From an uncultured Bacteroidales bacterium (lineage in GTDB: Bacteria > Bacteroidota > Bacteroidia > Bacteroidales > UBA932), in the NCBI GenBank assembly GCA_944322715.1, contig CALUPT010000007.1:62001-126000 (forward strand): a DNA stretch of 64,000 nucleotides, given 5' to 3'. Both the position numbers and the translations under genes were made by a program. Shown in pieces: positions 19,451 to 29,376 of the stretch (position 1 is its first letter; each line of letters begins with the position of its first letter). The notes beneath the pieces were generated by a model. It ran no database searches and was not told where the DNA came from. It saw only the letters and a program-made list of their open reading frames with translations.

Positions 19451-21742
19451 ATGAAATATACACCATATATAACCATCCTGGCCATGCTGCTTGCGGCAGC
19501 CTGTGCCAAAGAGAATATCGTAGAGGATGGACAGCAGGGCCTTCCCGATGATGCGGTGACATTCTCCGCCTCGATGGCTTCCCGTCAGGACGGTGAGTCC
19601 GGTCCTGACACACGCACGGTCTACAAGGACGGGACTGATATCATCAATGTGGAATGGGCGGCAGGTGACAGGATAGGAGTCTTCTGCATGTTCGGGGAGC
19701 AGGTCACTGCAGCCAATGTCGGCTACAGTACCGGGACGGCAGGCAAGACAGCCACATTCACTTGCTTCGATGATGAGGCCATAAGCTGGGAGGACATGAC
19801 ATCTGTCCATGACTTCTTTGCCTACTATCCATATACGGAGACAGCCGAGGGCGCGCAGGCGGACTTCCATGCCGTCCCTGTGTCCCTGCCTGCAGTCCAG
19901 ACCTACGATGGGTCTGACCCGATGGGGCATCTTTCCGACCACGGTTTTATCTATGCCGTGGCGAAAGACCAGACCAGAGAAAAGATAGGAAACGGAAACG
20001 TACCTCTGAAGTTCTCCCATCTTTTCCCTGTGCTGGAGGTGCGCATCACCGCCGACAGGTTCGCCACTGTTGACAAGATTGTCTTCCGCAGCAAGAATGA
20101 GTCTTCCCTGATGTCATTCACTGGCGGAAGTGTGGATATAGAAACCGGAGCGCTTGACCTTACGGCAGCTACAGGCGGCTCATCCATCAGTCTCGAAGGC
20201 AGTATGCCCGTGCAGATGGGGAGGCCGATGCCATTCCATCTGCTGGTGCCTCCGGGACATGGCGGAGAGGAATTCGTAATAGAAGCCGTCATAAATGACA
20301 AGACCGTGACCCTTGCCGAGCGGACTGCTCCTGCAGAGGGCTTCGCTGCCGGCAAGGCATATTATGTGAATGCAACGATGACGATAGATGAGTCCGATGC
20401 CGAGCCGGTGACCGACCTGAGTGCAAACGGCACTGCCAACACCTACTATGTCACCAAGGCAAATACCATCTACAGTTTCGATGTCACTGTCAAAGGCAAC
20501 GGCGAGGATCAGTACGCCCTTGAAGAGACGGCTATTGCTCCTCAGAGCCTGCTTGTGCTCTGGTACACCTGCCTGCAGACATCCGCCGAACCGTGGGCAC
20601 AGAACGAGCCTGTTGTCATATCGACCCTGACTCTCGGGACGGATGGCAGGGCATATTTCAGGACCCCTGAGACTTTCGTACCGGGCAATGTGGTGATAGT
20701 CGCCCTTGACAAAGTGCTCGGTTATGACGATGTGCAGGCCGATCCGACAACCCGTGTCATCTCCAATGCCGAGATCCTCTGGAGCTGGAACCTTGTCGTG
20801 GCCAAAGGTTATGACCCTATGGCTGCGGAAAACCAGTTTGCCAAGGGAGGCTATGTCTTCATGACCAGGGAGCTCGGTGCCCTTATCGACCCAGAAGATG
20901 CGGTGATTGATGGCAATACGAATATGATTGCATTGGCCAGTACAGCCGGTAATACCTACCAGTGGGGCAGAAAAGACCCGTTCCCGGGGATTCCTGACTA
21001 TAGAAGCGGTAGTATCAATGGCTTCGCCGGTCTCTGGTTTACCCCTGTTTACACCCCGATACCAGCCCTTGACAGAGGTACATTCGGCAATAGCGGGAAG
21101 CAGGCATATAACCAGATTCTCGGAAATACCGTCGAGACGGTTACTCTTGATGCAAAGAGTGCATCATATTCCACTACGGCAGAGTACATCGGTCAGATGA
21201 CCAAAAATCCTCATCTGTGGTACAATAGGAATGGTGCATTCCCTGGACCAGACGGCGCCAATGTATGGGGAAATCCTCAGCGGGCGGACATCTTGGGTGT
21301 CAAGACCATCTACGACCCTTGTCCACCGGGCTACAAGGTGATGAGCGAGGCCGCATGGATGACACTGACAGAAAATCTGGCTCCTGAGACTCTTTCAGTG
21401 CCGGATCCGGGAAGAGGAATCCTGCTTGACGAGACCCTGTATTTCCCTATCAAGGGATATGAGGCTTTCCGCAATACAGATGCAGCGCCAAGTGGAGGTA
21501 CCTCACTTGGAAGCGGTGGCGGGTCATCCGGACTCTGGTCCGACGGCTCGAATGGAGGTCATTACTGTTTCTTTCAGGCCACAAGCAAGACTTATATCAT
21601 GACTTACTGTGAAGACAGGGCCGGAATCAATGCCTTCAAAGGCTGCGGTGTCCGCTGCATAAAGGAATCCTACAGCGGAGTGAACACCGGCACTGAAGGC
21701 GATGATGACCTCATCAATCTCGGCAAGGAGGAATGGAACTAG
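19451..21742 (+). CDS. Fimbrillin-like lipoprotein with FISUMP-type domain (array member 3 of 8)
   Basis: The frame is open from an ATG at 19421, but that overlaps the previous stop. The ATG at 19451 aligns with the MKYTPYI start of the paralogues and gives 763 residues with lipidation Cys18 (LLAAACAKEN). Fimbrillin-like blocks are TRTVYKDG, WAAGDRIGVFC, HDFFAYYPYTET, FSHLFPVLEV and LVPPGHGGEEFV. The central module is the WYTCLQTSAEPW type, very close to member 4. The C-terminal domain has YQWGRKDPFPGIPDY, YDPCPPGYKVMSE and GVRCIKES. The tail ends INLGKEEWN. It is the only copy whose tail lacks the PGG element (GTEGDDD instead). Surface lipoprotein of unknown role. Confidence 0.87.
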   Translation: MKYTPYITILAMLLAAACAKENIVEDGQQGLPDDAVTFSASMASRQDGESGPDTRTVYKDGTDIINVEWAAGDRIGVFCMFGEQVTAANVGYSTGTAGKTATFTCFDDEAISWEDMTSVHDFFAYYPYTETAEGAQADFHAVPVSLPAVQTYDGSDPMGHLSDHGFIYAVAKDQTREKIGNGNVPLKFSHLFPVLEVRITADRFATVDKIVFRSKNESSLMSFTGGSVDIETGALDLTAATGGSSISLEGSMPVQMGRPMPFHLLVPPGHGGEEFVIEAVINDKTVTLAERTAPAEGFAAGKAYYVNATMTIDESDAEPVTDLSANGTANTYYVTKANTIYSFDVTVKGNGEDQYALEETAIAPQSLLVLWYTCLQTSAEPWAQNEPVVISTLTLGTDGRAYFRTPETFVPGNVVIVALDKVLGYDDVQADPTTRVISNAEILWSWNLVVAKGYDPMAAENQFAKGGYVFMTRELGALIDPEDAVIDGNTNMIALASTAGNTYQWGRKDPFPGIPDYRSGSINGFAGLWFTPVYTPIPALDRGTFGNSGKQAYNQILGNTVETVTLDAKSASYSTTAEYIGQMTKNPHLWYNRNGAFPGPDGANVWGNPQRADILGVKTIYDPCPPGYKVMSEAAWMTLTENLAPETLSVPDPGRGILLDETLYFPIKGYEAFRNTDAAPSGGTSLGSGGGSSGLWSDGSNGGHYCFFQATSKTYIMTYCEDRAGINAFKGCGVRCIKESYSGVNTGTEGDDDLINLGKEEWN

Positions 21743-21744
21743 AC

Positions 21745-21773
21745 TGTCATTCCGGACGAAGCGAAGAATCTGA
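21745..21773 (+). repeat. Intergenic TGTCATTC...GAAGAATCTGA repeat
   Basis: One full copy, TGTCATTCCGGACGAAGCGA followed by AGAATCTGA, begins 3 bases after the stop of array member 3. It differs from the others by CCGGACG in place of CTGAGCG. Confidence 0.75.
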
Positions 21774-21799
21774 ATAAATGAATAAAACTCTATTGTAAT

Positions 21800-24067
21800 A
21801 TGAAATATATACCATATATAACCGTTCTGACCATCCTGCTGTCGGCCGGATGTGCCAAACAGGAAACGATGGTGGAACAGCATCCTGCGATTCCGGAAAA
21901 TGCGGTAAGCTTTTCCGGAACCCTGCGGGGTGAATGGCAGCCGGCTGCCCCTGATACCAGGACATCATACGAGGACAAGGAGACTTCCGTTTCCGTCAAC
22001 TGGCTTGAAGGAGACCAGGTCGGTATCTTCTGCAATGTGGAAGAGGTGCAGACAGCAGCCAACTTCGGATATGCCACCACGCAGGCAGGAGCCACCACTG
22101 CATTTACGGCCCTTTCAACAAAAGACATTGTGCTGTGGAATAGTGAGACCGCTCTTCATGACTTCTATGCCTACTATCCGTATGCGGAGACGGCAGACGG
22201 AACAACGGCTGATTTCAAGGCTGTCCCTGTGACCCTCCCTGCTGTTCAGGAATATGATGAAGCCGCACCTATGGCGCACCTTGCCGAAAACGGTTTCATA
22301 TATGGTTCTGCAACAGGACAGGACTGGGAAACGGTAGGCGACGGTTCTGTCCCTCTCGAATTCAGGCATCTGTTCCCTCTCATAGAGGTCCGTCTCACTG
22401 CCGACAGGTTCGCCGTGGTGGATGCCATTACTTTCCGCTGTGAAAATGCTGATGAGAAGGTCTCTCTGGATGAAGGTGCCACAGTGGACCTGACTACAGG
22501 CACACTCAGCTGTGACAATGCAACGGGAACTCCTCAGACCTCCCTGCAGGGCGGACTGACTGCATTGATGAATAAACCAGTTTCCGCCTACATGCTCCTT
22601 TCTCCGGGACATGCGGGACAGAAATTCTTTGTGGATGTGACGATAGGAGAATCCGAATACAAGGAAGTCAAGGAACTTACCGTTCCTGAAGGCGGTCTTC
22701 AGGGAGGTACCACATATATTGTCAATGTGGATCTGGCGGTGAACGAATCCGATGCGGAACCTGTGACCGACCTGAGCGCAAACGGTACGGCCAACAGTTA
22801 TTATGTCACTATACCTGGCACCCTCTACAGTTTCGATGCCACTGTCAAGGGCAACGGCGAGGAGTTGTATGCACTTGAAGAGACGTCCATTGAGCCGAAG
22901 AGCCTGCTCGTGCTCTGGTACACGTGTCTGCAGACATCTTCTGAACCGTGGGCGCGGAATGAACCTATCCTCGTGGAGACCCTGACTCTCGGTCCTGACG
23001 GCAGGGCATACTTCAAGACACCGGTAGCATTCGTCCCTGGAAATGTGGTGATTGTCGCGCTTGACAAGGAACTCGACTATGACGATGTGACCGCAGATGA
23101 AGCCACGCGAGTCATTTCCGAGGCCAATATTCTCTGGAGCTGGAACCTTGTGGTGGCCGAGGGATATGACCCAATGGCTGCGGAAAACCAGTATGACAAG
23201 GGTGGATATACATTCATGTCCCGCGACCTCGGGGCGGTCATCGACCCTGAGGATGCCGTGCTTGGCGGAACGACCAATATGTATGCTCTGGCCGGTACGG
23301 CCGGCAACTGCTACCAGTGGGGCCGCAAGGACCCGTTCCCTGCTTTCCCGTGTTATGACAGCGGTAAAGATGGAGGGCTGTCATTCACACCTGCATACAC
23401 TCTGATTCCTGCCCTTGACAGAGGGACGGTTCCGGCGGACGGAACCGGCAGACCGGCATATAACCAGATTTTCGGGAATAAAGCCGAATCCATTTCTGTC
23501 GATGTAGGCGGCAATACCTACAATACTACTGCTGAATTCGTGCAGGAGCAGACGAGAAATCCTCACATCTGGCTCAAGATGTGGAATATCCCGGGAGATG
23601 ACAGGGCAGAGTTGTGGGGTGGCGGCAATGCCGGAGTCAAGACCATCCATGACCCTTGTCCTCCGGGATATATGGTGATGACCAAGGCGGCATGGAATGC
23701 CCTGACGGACAACCAGACTACGACTCAGGCTGTGATTGTGGACCACAGGAGAGGAATCCTGTTGGACGGCTCATGCTATTTCCCTGTCTACGGTAACATT
23801 CCTTACCGTACAAAAGATGGTATATGCCAGGGAGACAGGGGATGTTTTAACCATACATCCAATGGAGGCCGTACAGGACTGTGGACTTCTGAGATGACTG
23901 CCGTTTCCTTCTATGGAGGAGGGAAAAACCCTGGTGATGCAGCCGTCTTTACTACAGTCGACAACCCTGATCTGTTTGGCGGTTGCAGTGTCCGCTGTAT
24001 CAGACAGACAGCCGGACCGGCAGTCTCAGGCGGCAGCGTAGTCGACCTCGACCGCGAAAACTGGTAA
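21800..24067 (+). CDS. Fimbrillin-like lipoprotein with FISUMP-type domain (array member 4 of 8)
   Basis: The protein has 755 residues and lipidation Cys18 (LLSAGCAKQE). Conserved blocks are TRTSYEDKE, WLEGDQVGIFC, HDFYAYYPYAET, FRHLFPLIEV and LLSPGHAGQKFFV. The central module is of the WYTCLQTSSEPW type, the closest relative of member 3, with runs such as GRAYFKTP and FVPGNVVIVALDKEL shared almost unchanged. The C-terminal domain (about 440-735) has CYQWGRKDPFPAFPCY, HDPCPPGYMVMTK and SVRCIRQT. The tail is VSGGSVVDLDRENW. The WYTCLQTS module and the rest do not always group with the same paralogues, suggesting exchange between copies. Confidence 0.87.
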   Translation: MKYIPYITVLTILLSAGCAKQETMVEQHPAIPENAVSFSGTLRGEWQPAAPDTRTSYEDKETSVSVNWLEGDQVGIFCNVEEVQTAANFGYATTQAGATTAFTALSTKDIVLWNSETALHDFYAYYPYAETADGTTADFKAVPVTLPAVQEYDEAAPMAHLAENGFIYGSATGQDWETVGDGSVPLEFRHLFPLIEVRLTADRFAVVDAITFRCENADEKVSLDEGATVDLTTGTLSCDNATGTPQTSLQGGLTALMNKPVSAYMLLSPGHAGQKFFVDVTIGESEYKEVKELTVPEGGLQGGTTYIVNVDLAVNESDAEPVTDLSANGTANSYYVTIPGTLYSFDATVKGNGEELYALEETSIEPKSLLVLWYTCLQTSSEPWARNEPILVETLTLGPDGRAYFKTPVAFVPGNVVIVALDKELDYDDVTADEATRVISEANILWSWNLVVAEGYDPMAAENQYDKGGYTFMSRDLGAVIDPEDAVLGGTTNMYALAGTAGNCYQWGRKDPFPAFPCYDSGKDGGLSFTPAYTLIPALDRGTVPADGTGRPAYNQIFGNKAESISVDVGGNTYNTTAEFVQEQTRNPHIWLKMWNIPGDDRAELWGGGNAGVKTIHDPCPPGYMVMTKAAWNALTDNQTTTQAVIVDHRRGILLDGSCYFPVYGNIPYRTKDGICQGDRGCFNHTSNGGRTGLWTSEMTAVSFYGGGKNPGDAAVFTTVDNPDLFGGCSVRCIRQTAGPAVSGGSVVDLDRENW

Positions 24068-24070
24068 TCC

Positions 24071-24093
24071 TGTCATTCTGATCGAAGAATCTG
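24071..24093 (+). repeat. Intergenic TGTCATTCTG...GAAGAATCTG repeat, shortened
   Basis: TGTCATTCTGATCGAAGAAT then CTG, a copy with a 6-base internal deletion relative to the full unit. It begins 3 bases after the stop of array member 4. Confidence 0.65.
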
Positions 24094-24118
24094 TAAAAAT
24101 GAATAAAACTATTACGAC

Positions 24119-26416
24119 ATGAAATATACACCATATATAACCGTTCTGACTGTCCTGCTTGCTGCCGCATGCGCCAAGCAGGAGACGGTCGGGGAACAGC
24201 AGCCGGCTCTTCCGGAGAATGCAGTCAGCTTTTCGGGAACAGTGTCAAGGGGAGGCAGTCCGATGGATGCCTCTCCTGACACCAGAACGATATATGAAGA
24301 TATGTCTGAGAAGCTGGCAGTGACATGGGCAGAGGGAGATGAGGTAGGAATCTTCTGCGAGACGGGGGAGGAAAATGCTTCCGTTGCCTCCAACTATGGC
24401 TACAGGACGGCAGCCGCCGGAGCGACTTCTGCTTTCGTGCCTATGGACAGCTACAATCAGGTCATAACCTGGGCGGACATGACGACCGCACATGACTTCT
24501 ATGCGTACTATCCGTATTCACCGGCGCAGGAAGGCTCCACGGTTGACAGGCACAAGGTTCCTGTCAGCCTGCCGTCTGTCCAGACATTCGATGCCGCCGA
24601 CCCTCTGGGACATCTGGCGGACATCGACTTCATGTACGCCAGTGCCGTGGACAGGACCGCTGACGGAGGAATGGTCTCGTTCGATTTCAGTTATCTGTTT
24701 TCCGTGCTTGAAGTGAGATTGACGACTTCCTTGCTCGCCACGGTAGATGCCATTGAACTGAGTTGTACGGAAGACGCGGAAGCCGTTGCATTTGAAGGCG
24801 CGACTGTCGACATTGAGACAGGCGCTCTCGACATGACGGGAGCCTCCGTGTCCAGCACCATACGTCTTGAAGGCAGCCAGGAGACAAGTATTGGGGACTA
24901 TGTGTCCTTCTTCATGCTCATCTCTCCTGGTCATGCCGGCAAGACATTCGACATCACTGCCGAGATAGGCGGCACACCATACACTGTCGTTTCAGGGAAG
25001 GCTGCTCCCGAGGCTGGGTTCGCTGCCGGCAAGACATACGTGCTGGATGCAGGTCAGGTGGAAGTGGATATTGAAGATGCCACTCCTTTCGTTGACCTTA
25101 GCGCGGGCGGTACCGCCAACAGCTATTATGTGACCGCACCGGACATGCTGTACAGGTTCCGTGCAGATGTCAAGGGCAATGGAGTCGATCCTGCCGATGG
25201 CGATGTCACCATGGCACCGGAAGCCGCACTTGTCCTATGGTACACCTGTTTCCAGACAAACCACAGCCCATGGCTGCAGGAATCACCGATCGTTATCGGT
25301 TCATTGGAATTAGAGTCTGATGGATACATTTACTTCCGGACACCGGAGACTTTCGTGAACGGAAATGTGGTTGTCATCGCTCTTGATGAGGATCTTGACT
25401 ATGCTGAAATCCAGGCCCAGGACCGTCAGATTACCAATGCAAACGTGCTGTGGAGCTGGAATCTCGTAGTCACCGAAGGGTATGACCCGAACAGTGTCGC
25501 CAGCCAGTTCACCAAGGGTGGCTATACTTTCATGAGCAGGGATCTCGGTGCTATCATCGATCCGGAGCAGGCCCTGATCGGAGGGACCTGGAACAGGACA
25601 GCCCTTGCCGCAGCAATAGGCAACTGCTACCAGTGGGGACGAAAGGACCCGTTCCCGTCCCTGCCTGATGTCAATTCATATATAGCGAGCTATACCACCA
25701 ATCTGCATTTTACTCCTGCATATACCCCTATTCCTGCACTGGATCTGGGCAGATTTGGAATGACGACACCTGACAGGTCTGCAGACCACCAGATTCTGGG
25801 GACGACGGATGAGACCATCTGCATGACTGTACCGGCTGATGTCACCACCCCTGAAGCCTGTATCGGGCTGCTTACGGAGAATCCCCATATCTGGATGACA
25901 CTTTCCGGAGAAGGGTATCTTGTGCCGGATGATGCAGGAAAGGCTGTATGGGGGAATCCTGAGAATTCCGGGATCGGAGAGAAGACCATGTATGACCCTT
26001 GCCCTCCAGGATGGAAAGTGATGAGCAGGGATGCATGGCTGGCTCTGACAGACAACCTCAGCAGCACGGTCGCAAAGACGGATGGTGTAGATGGAATCCT
26101 TGTGGATGACAGGTATTATTTCCCTGTGACAGGAGGCCGGTGGCGCAACAGTAAAGGATATGCCAGCGGTTATGCTGCAAGCTGCGGGATACAGGCAGAG
26201 TCAGGCTACTGGTTCGATTCCCGGACAGATAACGGATACGGCAATTTCCGCACTGCCGTCAATTTCGCGGCTGAAGGAGGGGACCGTAGCGTCACATGCA
26301 GCACCCCGACTACAACATACGGGACAGACGGTGCAAGTGTCCGCTGCATCAAGATAAATCCTGGTACGGCAGTCCCTGGCGGAGAGCTTGACAACTTCGA
26401 CAAGAAGGACTGGTAA
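24119..26416 (+). CDS. Fimbrillin-like lipoprotein with FISUMP-type domain (array member 5 of 8)
   Basis: The protein has 765 residues and lipidation Cys18 (LLAAACAKQE). Fimbrillin-like blocks are TRTIYEDMSE, WAEGDEVGIFC, HDFYAYYPYSPA, DFMYASAV and LISPGHAGKTFDI. The central module is of the LVLWYTCFQTNHSPW type. The C-terminal domain has CYQWGRKDPFPSLPD, NPHIW, YDPCPPGWKVMS and SVRCIKIN. The tail is VPGGELDNFDKKDW. No SGNH domain is present. Its leader (AATAAAACTATTACGACATG) is nearly the same as that of member 8. Confidence 0.87.
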   Translation: MKYTPYITVLTVLLAAACAKQETVGEQQPALPENAVSFSGTVSRGGSPMDASPDTRTIYEDMSEKLAVTWAEGDEVGIFCETGEENASVASNYGYRTAAAGATSAFVPMDSYNQVITWADMTTAHDFYAYYPYSPAQEGSTVDRHKVPVSLPSVQTFDAADPLGHLADIDFMYASAVDRTADGGMVSFDFSYLFSVLEVRLTTSLLATVDAIELSCTEDAEAVAFEGATVDIETGALDMTGASVSSTIRLEGSQETSIGDYVSFFMLISPGHAGKTFDITAEIGGTPYTVVSGKAAPEAGFAAGKTYVLDAGQVEVDIEDATPFVDLSAGGTANSYYVTAPDMLYRFRADVKGNGVDPADGDVTMAPEAALVLWYTCFQTNHSPWLQESPIVIGSLELESDGYIYFRTPETFVNGNVVVIALDEDLDYAEIQAQDRQITNANVLWSWNLVVTEGYDPNSVASQFTKGGYTFMSRDLGAIIDPEQALIGGTWNRTALAAAIGNCYQWGRKDPFPSLPDVNSYIASYTTNLHFTPAYTPIPALDLGRFGMTTPDRSADHQILGTTDETICMTVPADVTTPEACIGLLTENPHIWMTLSGEGYLVPDDAGKAVWGNPENSGIGEKTMYDPCPPGWKVMSRDAWLALTDNLSSTVAKTDGVDGILVDDRYYFPVTGGRWRNSKGYASGYAASCGIQAESGYWFDSRTDNGYGNFRTAVNFAAEGGDRSVTCSTPTTTYGTDGASVRCIKINPGTAVPGGELDNFDKKDW

Positions 26417-26417
26417 T

Positions 26418-26468
26418 TGTCATTCCGATTGGAGCAATGTCATTCTGAGCGTCAGCGAAGAATCTGAT
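26418..26468 (+). repeat. Intergenic TGTCATTC repeat, one degenerate and one full copy
   Basis: A degenerate copy (TGTCATTCCGATTGGAGCAA, from 26418) is followed by a full copy (26438-26468, TGTCATTCTGAGCGTCAGCG then AAGAATCTGA). The first starts one base after the stop of array member 5. Confidence 0.7.
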
Positions 26469-26497
26469 GAATTGAATAAAACATAATGTCAAACGAT

Positions 26498-29368
26498 ATG
26501 AAATACAGACAATATCTTACCGCGCTTGCCGTCCTTCTTGCGACGGCATGCGCCAAAGAGGAAATAACAGAGGAGCCGAGGCCCGCTCTGCCGGAGGACG
26601 CCGTCATGTTCTCCGGCTCGGTGGAGCGGCTGGCCGGCACAAAGACATCGTATGAAGATACCGATGAATCCATCATAGTGTCATGGGCCGAGAAGGACAG
26701 GATAGGGGTGTTCTGCGAAGTGGATGGTTCGGCTACGGCAGCCAATTACGGCTATCAGAACGGAACCGCAGGGCAGACAGCCTCGTTCTCTGCCATCGAT
26801 GCCGGCAAGGTCATCAGAAAGGCCGAGGGTTCCCATACATTCTATGCCTACTATCCTTATACGGCGGGTGATCAGCTGAATGCGGATGCCGTGCCTGTGA
26901 CCCTTCCTGCCGAACAGAAATTCGACCCTGCCCTTCCGCAGGGACAGTTCTCCGCCCTTGACTTCATGTATGCCAAGGCGGAGGGCGTGACATTCTCCCT
27001 GGAAGGACAGGAGGACCAGGTGGTGCCTCTGACCTTCTCCCACCTTTTCTCCGTCCTCGAAGTAAGGATTGCAACTACAAGGCCTGCCATTGTGGACAAG
27101 CTGATATTCAGCTGTGATGAGACAGCAGAGGCCGTCTCTCTCGGAGCCGGCTCTACCGTCAGCCTCAAGACAGGGGAAATCACTGCGGCAGAGACATCCA
27201 ATACTGTTACTCTGACCGGCAGCCAGGGTACGATGCCCGGCAGCCTGACCTCGTGGCAGATGTTCATTACTCCCGGGCATGCGGGCAAGACATTTACCGT
27301 CAAGGCTGTCATAAACGGCAATGAATACACTGTTGCGGAAGCCAAGGCCGCTCCGGAAGGAGGTTTCCTTGCCGGAGACACCTACCGTCTGACCAATGAC
27401 AATCTGGAGGTCAATGCGGCAGATGCCACGACAACCGACCTCAGCATCAACGGTACGGCAAATACCTATATCATTTCCGAGGCCGCCACGACCTATACGT
27501 TCAACGCAAAGGTCATGGGCAACGGCGTGCCGCGCACATTCACATGGACAGAGAGCGATGGAACGGAGATTACCCGCTCCTATTCGGATCTCAACATCGA
27601 GCCTGAAGATGTGAAGGTGGTGTGGTACAACACTCCAAAGACAGCCGGAGGCTATGTCAACGAGTGCCCGATTATCCTTGAGAGCGTCTCATACGACAAG
27701 GCTACAGGTCTCGTGACCTTCATTACCCCTCAGCCGTTCGTGACCGGAAATGTCCTGCTCGCCGCGTATGATGCCGCCGGGACGATCCTCTGGAGCTGGA
27801 ACATCTGGGCTGCAGGAGAGGGTTACAGTGCCGATGCAACGGCAAGGAATGTGGGCAGGTACGTGATGATGGACCGCAACCTCGGCGCCGCCGCCGGCCC
27901 GGAGGTGATGAATACAGCGGATGATGCCAAGGCTGTAGGACATTATTACCAGTGGGGCCGCAAGGATCCGTTCCCTGCCATGGCTGAATACGCGAAATCC
28001 CCTACCGGAGTCATTGCGACTTCCGGAGGTAATACCGGCAGCTGGGGATTGCCATCACACACTCCGATAGATGAACTCAAGAGCGCTAATCAGACTCTGG
28101 AATTTAACGACCTGATTTTCGGTACTGATGCAATCGCAAACTGCTGTCAGTTGAAGACTGAAATAGGCGACAGTTTCACTACAGAACAGAGTCTGCCTGT
28201 GTCCATCAAGTATCCTTACAAATGGATGTCTTACGAAGGCAGTGATGCAAGATGGAACGAATATGTCTGGTCGGCACCGTATAATATGCTGTCATCGCCG
28301 GAAGAAAGATTTTCATGGCGCTATCTCTGGGGTAATCCTAATCCGAATGCAAGTGTAGAGCAGACAGACAATGTCAAGACCATCTATGACCCTTGTCCTC
28401 CGGGCTGGAAAGTCATGCCGCGCCTTGCATGGGAGTTTGTGGATGATGGTCTCGAGACATTGACAAACGGATATTACAGTCCTGTGTACGACCTTTATTT
28501 CCCGTTCACCGGACAGAGGCAGGCCGGTTTTGGAGGCAGCCTGATACAGGCTGTGGATATGCAGTATCTCCATACATGCAATGTCGGCGGGACTGCCCAG
28601 TGGGAGGTAATCAGGAATATGCTGACCAATAATCTGACCTACACCGCCGCAGGTCACAATGTCCGCTGCGTCAAGGAGGATATGGTTGTAGCAGACCTTC
28701 CTCACAGGGGCCCGCTTTGCGTGCTCATCGGTGATTCGATTACAAGAACATGGAACTCGTATGATGGAGGCTTCTTCTCTTCCAACAATCTCCTTGCAAA
28801 GGGGGCCGATGGACAGACGAGCCAGCAGATCCTCGACAGGTTCTACAGCGATGTGATCACCAACACCCCTCCGGCGGTGCATATAATGTGCGGAATCAAC
28901 GACATAGCCAACAATGACGGGGCGAACCGTACCAATGAAGGCATTTTCGCTAATATCAAGGCTATGGCTGAAATGGCCGCAGGTTACGGGATCAAGGTGA
29001 TGATCGGTTCGACCCCTCCTGCCAACTATATCTGGTGGGTGGACAATGCAGAGCAGTGGAACGAGGAGCATCCGGACACGGCACAGCGCGTAATCGATCT
29101 GAATGAAGACCTCAAGGCATATTGCAAAGAGAACGGCTTCATCTATGTAGACTACTGGACTGCGCTTGCTGACACGGATGAAGACAATCTCAACGGTCTC
29201 AAGGAAGAATATCAGGTGGATTCGGTGCATCCTAATACCAAATGCTTCCAGGAGGTGATGGGACCGATTTTCCTGGATGCCCTTGACGAGGCTCTTGAAA
29301 TCCCTGGCTCGGCTGCACCTGGCGGTCAGCTCGATGATTTCGACAGAGAGGATATTACACTTAACTGA
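26498..29368 (+). CDS. Fimbrillin-like lipoprotein with FISUMP-type domain and C-terminal SGNH hydrolase (array member 6 of 8)
   Basis: An ATG at 26486 is in frame, but the ATG at 26498 matches the MKY start of the paralogues and gives 956 residues with lipidation Cys18 (LLATACAKEE). Fimbrillin-like blocks are TKTSYEDTDE, WAEKDRIGVFC, HTFYAYYPYTAG, DFMYAKAEG and FITPGHAGKTFTV. The central module is of the WYNTPKTAGG type, nearly the same as member 1. The C-terminal domain has YYQWGRKDPFPAM, YDPCPPGWKVMP and NVRCVKED. An SGNH hydrolase follows: Ser747 in LIGDSITRTWNSY, MCGINDIANN, and a DSVHPN block. The domain joins directly after VRCVKE, as in member 1. The tail is PGGQLDDFDREDITLN. Only 8 bases separate it from member 7. 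Confidence 0.88.
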   Translation: MKYRQYLTALAVLLATACAKEEITEEPRPALPEDAVMFSGSVERLAGTKTSYEDTDESIIVSWAEKDRIGVFCEVDGSATAANYGYQNGTAGQTASFSAIDAGKVIRKAEGSHTFYAYYPYTAGDQLNADAVPVTLPAEQKFDPALPQGQFSALDFMYAKAEGVTFSLEGQEDQVVPLTFSHLFSVLEVRIATTRPAIVDKLIFSCDETAEAVSLGAGSTVSLKTGEITAAETSNTVTLTGSQGTMPGSLTSWQMFITPGHAGKTFTVKAVINGNEYTVAEAKAAPEGGFLAGDTYRLTNDNLEVNAADATTTDLSINGTANTYIISEAATTYTFNAKVMGNGVPRTFTWTESDGTEITRSYSDLNIEPEDVKVVWYNTPKTAGGYVNECPIILESVSYDKATGLVTFITPQPFVTGNVLLAAYDAAGTILWSWNIWAAGEGYSADATARNVGRYVMMDRNLGAAAGPEVMNTADDAKAVGHYYQWGRKDPFPAMAEYAKSPTGVIATSGGNTGSWGLPSHTPIDELKSANQTLEFNDLIFGTDAIANCCQLKTEIGDSFTTEQSLPVSIKYPYKWMSYEGSDARWNEYVWSAPYNMLSSPEERFSWRYLWGNPNPNASVEQTDNVKTIYDPCPPGWKVMPRLAWEFVDDGLETLTNGYYSPVYDLYFPFTGQRQAGFGGSLIQAVDMQYLHTCNVGGTAQWEVIRNMLTNNLTYTAAGHNVRCVKEDMVVADLPHRGPLCVLIGDSITRTWNSYDGGFFSSNNLLAKGADGQTSQQILDRFYSDVITNTPPAVHIMCGINDIANNDGANRTNEGIFANIKAMAEMAAGYGIKVMIGSTPPANYIWWVDNAEQWNEEHPDTAQRVIDLNEDLKAYCKENGFIYVDYWTALADTDEDNLNGLKEEYQVDSVHPNTKCFQEVMGPIFLDALDEALEIPGSAAPGGQLDDFDREDITLN

Positions 29369-29376
29369 TCACTGCC

